Positions 6,347 through 9,365 of a stretch of DNA of 9,365 bases are shown in pieces. The DNA comes from Nitrospirota bacterium (GTDB lineage: Bacteria > Nitrospirota > JACRHJ01). Numbering within the stretch: position 1 is the first letter of the stretch; each line of letters starts with the position of its first letter. The translations under genes were made by a program, and so were the position numbers. The notes beneath the pieces were generated by a model. The model did not search any database, was not told where the DNA came from, and worked only from the letters and a program-made list of their open reading frames with translations. The DNA lies in contig JAJYGS010000140.1 in assembly GCA_021785055.1 (NCBI GenBank), positions 1 to 9,365 on the forward strand. The letters are read 5' to 3'.

Positions 6347-7402
6347 TTGAGAAGGGACTTTTTTTTAATCCTCGTCCTGGTTTTCGCCCTGCTTATTGCT
6401 TCCTGCGGCAGGAAGGGGGACTTGATAATCCCCGGAACCGTGCTTCCAAGGCCCGTTACGGGGCTTTCCGTGGAGCTTAAGTCCGATGCCGTGATACTCT
6501 CCTGGACCGCGCCCGACAAGAACACCAGGGACGACCCGCTTACCGACCTCGCAGGATTTCTCGTGCTCCGCGCGGATGTCCCCTCGGGCGAGGCCGGCTG
6601 CCCCTGCGCGTTTAAAAAAGTCGGGTATATAGACCTTGAATATCCCAAGGGCGCGGCGATAAACGGCAGAAGGGTCGTATGGGCGGACATGACGGGCGTC
6701 TTCGGCAGGAGATACGTCTACAGGGTAACGCCCATGAACAGGGACGGCTTTTACGGCAAGGCCGCGCAGACGCTCCCGGTGGATTTTCTTATGCCGCCGG
6801 AGAGAATCTTAAACCTCGCGGCCTCCGCGGGAAACATGACTGCCCTGCTATCCTGGAGCATCCCGACTAAAGACGAAGGCGGGAGGGAAATGAACGACCT
6901 GGCCGGGTATAATGTTTACCGGCATGAGCAGGGCGTAAAAACGAAGACGAAAATAAACGCCCGGCCCGTAAAGGAGAATAAATATGCCGACGCCGGGCTT
7001 GTCAACCGAAAGACCTATTGTTACTCCGTAACCGCGCTAAGGGGCCAGGATCCGCCGCTGACAGAGGGGAACTATTCGGAAGAGGTATGCGTCACGCCCG
7101 CCAAGACCCAGGCGCCGCCAGCACCAGCCGGGCTTCGGGCAGTAGGCGGCGAGGGGATGGTAATGCTGTCCTGGGAGCCGTCGTTCGAGCCGGACGTGGC
7201 CGGATATAATATTTACCGGAAAGCCGAAGGAGAGCGCGCCTTTGCGAAGCTGAACCACGCGCTCGTCCTCAGGATAACATACGCGGACAAGGACGCTGCG
7301 CCGGGGAACAAGTATACGTATTATGTGACTGCGGTTGATAATGCCATACCGCCAAACGAGAGCGCGCCCTCGAAGGAAGAGGAGGCGGAACCCATAAAAT
7401 AA
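6347..7402 (+). CDS. Lipoprotein with three fibronectin type III repeats and LptM-like N-terminus
   Basis: A 351-residue lipoprotein of unknown role. A basic start and hydrophobic stretch (residues 5-18) lead to the lipobox IASC with lipidated Cys20; Gly at +2 suggests outer-membrane sorting. The mature N-terminus CGRKGDLIIPG resembles the CGxKGPLxxP motif of LptM/YifL. Three FN3 units follow (about 34-148, 150-252, 257-345). Each has an LSW strand (I/L/MLSW), a D(L/V)AG(F/Y)xV/IxR strand and a late (Y)xYxVT strand. FN3 domains usually mediate protein or glycan contacts, so this is likely a periplasm-facing binding protein. The TTG start is chosen because AGGAG lies 8 nt upstream and it gives a complete signal peptide. 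The last two repeats share a nearly identical stretch at DNA level (6901-6922 and 7198-7219, 20 of 22 bases), hinting at duplication. It stands alone between divergent pyk and a converging small gene. Confidence 0.85.
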   Translation: MRRDFFLILVLVFALLIASCGRKGDLIIPGTVLPRPVTGLSVELKSDAVILSWTAPDKNTRDDPLTDLAGFLVLRADVPSGEAGCPCAFKKVGYIDLEYPKGAAINGRRVVWADMTGVFGRRYVYRVTPMNRDGFYGKAAQTLPVDFLMPPERILNLAASAGNMTALLSWSIPTKDEGGREMNDLAGYNVYRHEQGVKTKTKINARPVKENKYADAGLVNRKTYCYSVTALRGQDPPLTEGNYSEEVCVTPAKTQAPPAPAGLRAVGGEGMVMLSWEPSFEPDVAGYNIYRKAEGERAFAKLNHALVLRITYADKDAAPGNKYTYYVTAVDNAIPPNESAPSKEEEAEPIK

Positions 7403-7485
7403 GCGACCACAGGGTACCATTCTGAACCGTTCGGCCCTGCTTTAGGCCTCGTTTATGCGGCGATATTATACCCGCCTCCGGTTGC

Positions 7486-7662
7486 CTACGGCCTTATGGA
7501 AGCCCCGCCGATGCGCGGCAGGCCGTTCTTCTCATACTCCTGGAAAAAGGCGGTGTAAGTGGCGTTGATCCCGTTCTTGACATGCGCCCCAAGCCGCCCG
7601 ACCGGAAACCCTCTTCTTTTTATCTTCAGCGTAAGCTTTGAACGAATCTGCTCGGCGTGCAT
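7486..7662 (-). CDS. Small basic protein, possible helix-turn-helix, unrecognised
   Basis: A 58-codon ATG frame on the minus strand, ending in TAG, inside an otherwise empty 487-bp gap. The start is preceded by AAAGGAG with 6 nt spacing, the best evidence that it is translated. The protein begins MHAEQIRSKLTLKIKRRGF, is rich in Lys/Arg, and has no signal peptide or membrane segment. The order of likely helices (IRSKLTLKIKRRGF, then VGRLGAHV, a KNGI turn, then NATYTAFFQEYEKNG) resembles the compact XRE-type DNA-binding arrangement, but this is a by-eye guess, not a recognised family. Codon choice (GTC, GGG, AAG, ATC, GCC) resembles its neighbours. It converges with the lipoprotein gene and is divergent from the beta-barrel gene. 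It could also be a decayed fragment of a longer protein. Confidence 0.55.
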   Translation of the reverse strand: MHAEQIRSKLTLKIKRRGFPVGRLGAHVKNGINATYTAFFQEYEKNGLPRIGGASIRP

Positions 7663-7703
7663 AATTCTCCTTTCGTAATAGGAATTAATACCGTAGAATA
7701 ATT

Positions 7704-7734
7704 AAACTTTCGCATGTAATTAAGTTTTTGTCAA
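7704..7734 (-). promoter_or_regulatory. Putative promoter/operator of the small gene
   Basis: A perfect TTGACA on the minus strand (7734-7729) lies about 70 nt before the small gene. TTTAAT (7706-7701) is the only good -10-like match but is 22 nt away, longer than optimal. An inverted repeat AAACTT (7704-7709)/AAGTTT (7722-7727) with a 12-nt gap overlaps the region and could be an operator. The remainder of the 7403-7889 gap, apart from the small gene and the barrel promoter, shows nothing recognisable. Confidence 0.3.
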
Positions 7735-7793
7735 GAGCGATTGTCGTTTTAAGCCCTATGAGCTTTATTTAACGGTTAATCCTCCATAAGATA

Positions 7794-7822
7794 TTGCTTT
7801 TCCAGATGAAGTATGATATAAG
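7794..7822 (+). promoter_or_regulatory. Candidate promoter of the beta-barrel gene
   Basis: TTGCTT (7794-7799), a 17-nt spacer and TATAAG (7817-7822) precede the GTG start by about 67 nt. The -10 matches 5 of 6 positions and the spacing is optimal. Confidence 0.55.
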
Positions 7823-7889
7823 ACGGCGTTATTATAAGGAAACTTGCCGGTTTTATAGAGCGGGATGAAAATCAAATAAGGAGGCGAGA

Positions 7890-8780
7890 GTGAGGAAAAT
7901 TGCATTTATTGCGTGTTTTTTGATGTTGACGGTGGCTGTGCCCGTATTTGCTGAGCAGGCGCAACCCTCCGGTGCAGGCGAGAACGGGTTCAAGTTCTCC
8001 CTCGGATACGACGGGGCCTACATGCATTACTCGGAAAACCAGCCCTCCGGCACCGGTGTGTTCGATAAAGAAAACGGCTGGCTGAACGGACTGAGCGCCG
8101 AGCTCAGATATGACCGCGCGTTTTCCTATCCCCTCTTTGCGCGGGTCAAATTCGACTACATTAATTCAAACCACGTAAAATATATCGGCGGCTTGCAAGG
8201 GGGCGGGACATTCACCCCGTATAACGCCACAAACCCGGATACCGTCTACAAGACGGAATTCAATTTCGGATACAAGATATGGAATCCCGCGCATTTCTCG
8301 CTGGCCCCGTATATCGGCGTGGGGTACAGGGACTGGGTGCGCGGCCAGGACGTGCTCCCCGATTACGAGGAAACTTATTCCTGGTGGTATGGGGCAATCG
8401 GCCTGGAGGCCAAGTACAGGGCCACAAAACGCCTGCTGGCGGGGGTTGACGCCGCCCTGTTCCTGCCGTTCGACCAGAAGATGAAGACCAGCGTCGCCCA
8501 CACGATTGATACCGCGACGTTTCATATCAAGAGCCGCCCGGGCTGGCGGGTCGATGTCCCTCTGTCCTACGACGTGTATACAACCAGGGCCGGGCACTTC
8601 ATAGCGTTTGTGTTCCTTACGCCTTACTACGAGCATTGGAATATCGGCCAGTCGCAGACCGTAACCCTGACAATAAACGGCTCACCGACTATAAACGGCC
8701 AGCCGGTCGGTACCGCCCTCGAGCCCACGAGCCATACGGATTTATACGGCGCAAAGGCCGGGATCGGAGTAAATTTCTAA
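7890..8780 (+). CDS. Secreted outer-membrane beta-barrel protein, function unknown
   Basis: A 296-residue protein with a classical Sec signal peptide (MRKIAFIACF..., predicted cleavage after VFA, residue 21). The mature part has alternating amphipathic strands rich in Tyr, Trp and Phe, for example FKFSLGYDGAYMHY, LSAELRYD, FARVKFDYI, YIGVGYRDW, YSWWYGAIGLEAKY and LYGAKAGIGVNF. It ends in Phe296, the usual recognition signal for BAM-assisted insertion. Together these indicate a transmembrane barrel of roughly 8-12 strands in the outer membrane. I do not recognise a specific family; the length resembles small porins or omptins, but no omptin catalytic pattern was evident. The GTG start is chosen because AGGAGG lies 5 nt upstream and it gives the complete signal peptide. 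It has its own promoter and a strong terminator, so it is monocistronic and separate from sat. Confidence 0.85.
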   Translation: MRKIAFIACFLMLTVAVPVFAEQAQPSGAGENGFKFSLGYDGAYMHYSENQPSGTGVFDKENGWLNGLSAELRYDRAFSYPLFARVKFDYINSNHVKYIGGLQGGGTFTPYNATNPDTVYKTEFNFGYKIWNPAHFSLAPYIGVGYRDWVRGQDVLPDYEETYSWWYGAIGLEAKYRATKRLLAGVDAALFLPFDQKMKTSVAHTIDTATFHIKSRPGWRVDVPLSYDVYTTRAGHFIAFVFLTPYYEHWNIGQSQTVTLTINGSPTINGQPVGTALEPTSHTDLYGAKAGIGVNF

Positions 8781-8795
8781 GGCATTCCTTAAACC

Positions 8796-8845
8796 CGCCT
8801 GCCCCCGCGTTTAATAAAACCGGGGCAGGCGTTTTATTTTTCTTA
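8796..8845 (+). terminator. Rho-independent terminator after the beta-barrel gene
   Basis: A perfect 10-bp GC-rich stem (CGCCTGCCCC, 8796-8805, with GGGGCAGGCG, 8822-8831) encloses a 16-nt loop that can itself close a GTTT/AAAC helix. It is followed by TTTTATTTTTCTT. It starts 16 nt past the stop codon. Confidence 0.93.
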
Positions 8846-8965
8846 TGCCTCATCAGAAAATTTTATAATACTTTTCGATATATAGACATTGTCCCTTAAG
8901 TTTCCACAAGTTATAGTTATAGGCCGGCCTGATGTCCTTCTTTTATACCCGCCGTTTATCCCCTC

Positions 8966-8995
8966 ATTAATATTATTAATTGGAAACCTATATAG
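8966..8995 (+). promoter_or_regulatory. Candidate sat promoter with overlapping operator-like dyads
   Basis: The perfect hyphenated dyad ATTAATA-T-TATTAAT (8966-8980) is followed by the palindrome CTATATAG (8988-8995). A possible promoter, TTAATA (8967-8972), a 16-nt spacer and TATATA (8989-8994), overlaps both, so a dimeric regulator bound here would cover it. The hexamers match 4 of 6 each; another TATAAT without a good -35 is at 8864-8869. A further 10-bp palindrome AGGCCGGCCT sits at 8921-8930, and the tandem TTATAGTTATAG at 8911-8922. No HcpR- or Rex-like site was seen. Confidence 0.35.
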
Positions 8996-9007
8996 AAAGG
9001 ATGTAAA

Positions 9008-9108
9008 CTCCCCCTCCGTGAAGGGCCATGCATATAAGCATGAACAGGGGGCAGGGGGCTGAAGGGGCGGTAAGCGGTAGTTCGGGCAGGCTGACGGTTC
9101 CCATGCCT
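9008..9108 (+). promoter_or_regulatory. Structured, G-run-rich leader upstream of sat
   Basis: Within the 375-bp non-coding stretch before sat, this part is very G-rich and foldable. CTCCCCCT (9008-9015) can pair with either of two tandem AGGGGGC copies (9046-9059). A CATGC/GCATG hairpin with loop ATATAA (9027-9042) sits inside. A second CATGC (9102-9106) could compete for GCATG. Four G runs (9047-9051, 9054-9058, 9064-9067, 9084-9086) might form a G-quadruplex. It matches no riboswitch class I can recall. Confidence 0.35.
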
Positions 9109-9155
9109 TTAGTTCCAAGTTACTTGACCGATTTCATAACAAGGAGGAAGTGAAG

Positions 9156-9365
9156 ATGGCGCTTGTTAACCCGCACGGAAAAGCAAAAAAACTGATGCCT
9201 CTTCTCCTGGAGGGGAAGGCACTGGAGACGTCGATAGCCGCCGCGAAGAAGATGGAGCAGGTCAGGATGACCTCCAGGGAGACCTCCGACCTCATAATGA
9301 TGGGCATCGGCGCGTTCACCCCGCTCACGGGCTTCATGACGAAGGCCGACTGGCAGAGCGTCTGC
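9156..9365 (+). CDS. sat: Sulfate adenylyltransferase (ATP sulfurylase), N-terminal part, runs off the right edge
   Basis: The first 70 codons of a homo-oligomeric type ATP sulfurylase, which makes adenosine 5'-phosphosulfate from sulfate and ATP in the cytoplasm. In sulfate reducers it is the activation step before AprBA; in sulfur oxidisers it can run in reverse. The opening MALVNPHGKAKKLMPLLLEG and the block DLIMMGIGAFTPLTGFMTKADW (residues 45-66) belong to the N-terminal PUA-like domain of Sat and resemble dissimilatory enzymes. The catalytic QxRNP and HxxH motifs lie beyond the window. The ATG at 9156 is supported by AAGGAGG 8 nt upstream. A long, structured upstream region suggests strong or regulated expression. 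Dissimilatory assignment is inference from N-terminal similarity. Confidence 0.92.
   Translation, partial: MALVNPHGKAKKLMPLLLEGKALETSIAAAKKMEQVRMTSRETSDLIMMGIGAFTPLTGFMTKADWQSVC

Noticed and set aside
7410..7445. CAGGG...CCCTG hairpin after the lipoprotein gene as a terminator
   Set aside because: The stem is only 5 bp with a 20-nt loop and is followed by CTTTA rather than a T run. Too weak to call.
8921..8940. GGCCTGATGTCC as part of a fluoride riboswitch
   Set aside because: Only a short resemblance to the CCTGATG segment; the required upstream GGNGATGG strand and pseudoknot partners are missing.
9061..9108. tRNA-like GGTAGTTCGGGCAGG stretch
   Set aside because: There is no matching acceptor stem, anticodon arm or intact T-loop, so it does not fold as a tRNA.
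8843..9118. 91-codon minus-strand frame between the barrel gene and sat
   Set aside because: It covers the barrel terminator tail and the structured sat leader. Its composition is erratic (Pro/Cys-rich, then Asn/Gly), and no Shine-Dalgarno or family match was seen.

Overview
The window reads as chromosomal DNA of a GC-rich, Gram-negative anaerobe. An ATP sulfurylase gene of the dissimilatory type starts at the right edge. A secreted beta-barrel ending in Phe and a lipoprotein with a clear lipobox show an outer membrane. The mix (Sat, FN3 lipoprotein with an LptM-like N-terminus, arsenite efflux, MprF-like protein) fits a sulfate- or sulfur-cycling Nitrospirota or Desulfobacterota member. That placement is inference from gene content only.

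Left part (1-6263), all on the minus strand. In transcription order, pyruvate kinase (pyk) overlaps an MprF-like aminoacyl-phosphatidylglycerol synthase/flippase by 23 bp. After an AT-rich promoter gap comes an arsenic cluster: arsR, an ACR3 arsenite exporter (ATGA start/stop overlap with arsR) and a YfcE-type metallophosphoesterase 15 bp further on. The cluster ends at a rho-independent terminator. Nested in that terminator is the promoter of ssrA: the first ~61 nt of tmRNA run off the left edge.

Middle (6264-7402). An 83-bp divergent promoter region separates pyk from a plus-strand TTG-start lipoprotein with three fibronectin type III repeats. Its mature N-terminus resembles the LptM/YifL motif.

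Right part (7403-9365). A 487-bp gap holds a 58-codon minus-strand gene with a good Shine-Dalgarno, and the promoter of a plus-strand outer-membrane beta-barrel gene. The barrel gene ends in a strong terminator. A 375-bp non-coding stretch follows, with operator-like dyads and a G-run-rich, foldable leader, before sat begins at 9156.

No mobile element, CRISPR array, rRNA or complete tRNA was seen. Most of the content belongs to known families. The parts least explained are the small gene at 7486-7662, the sat leader, the FN3 lipoprotein's N-terminus, and the divergent MprF-like catalytic domain.
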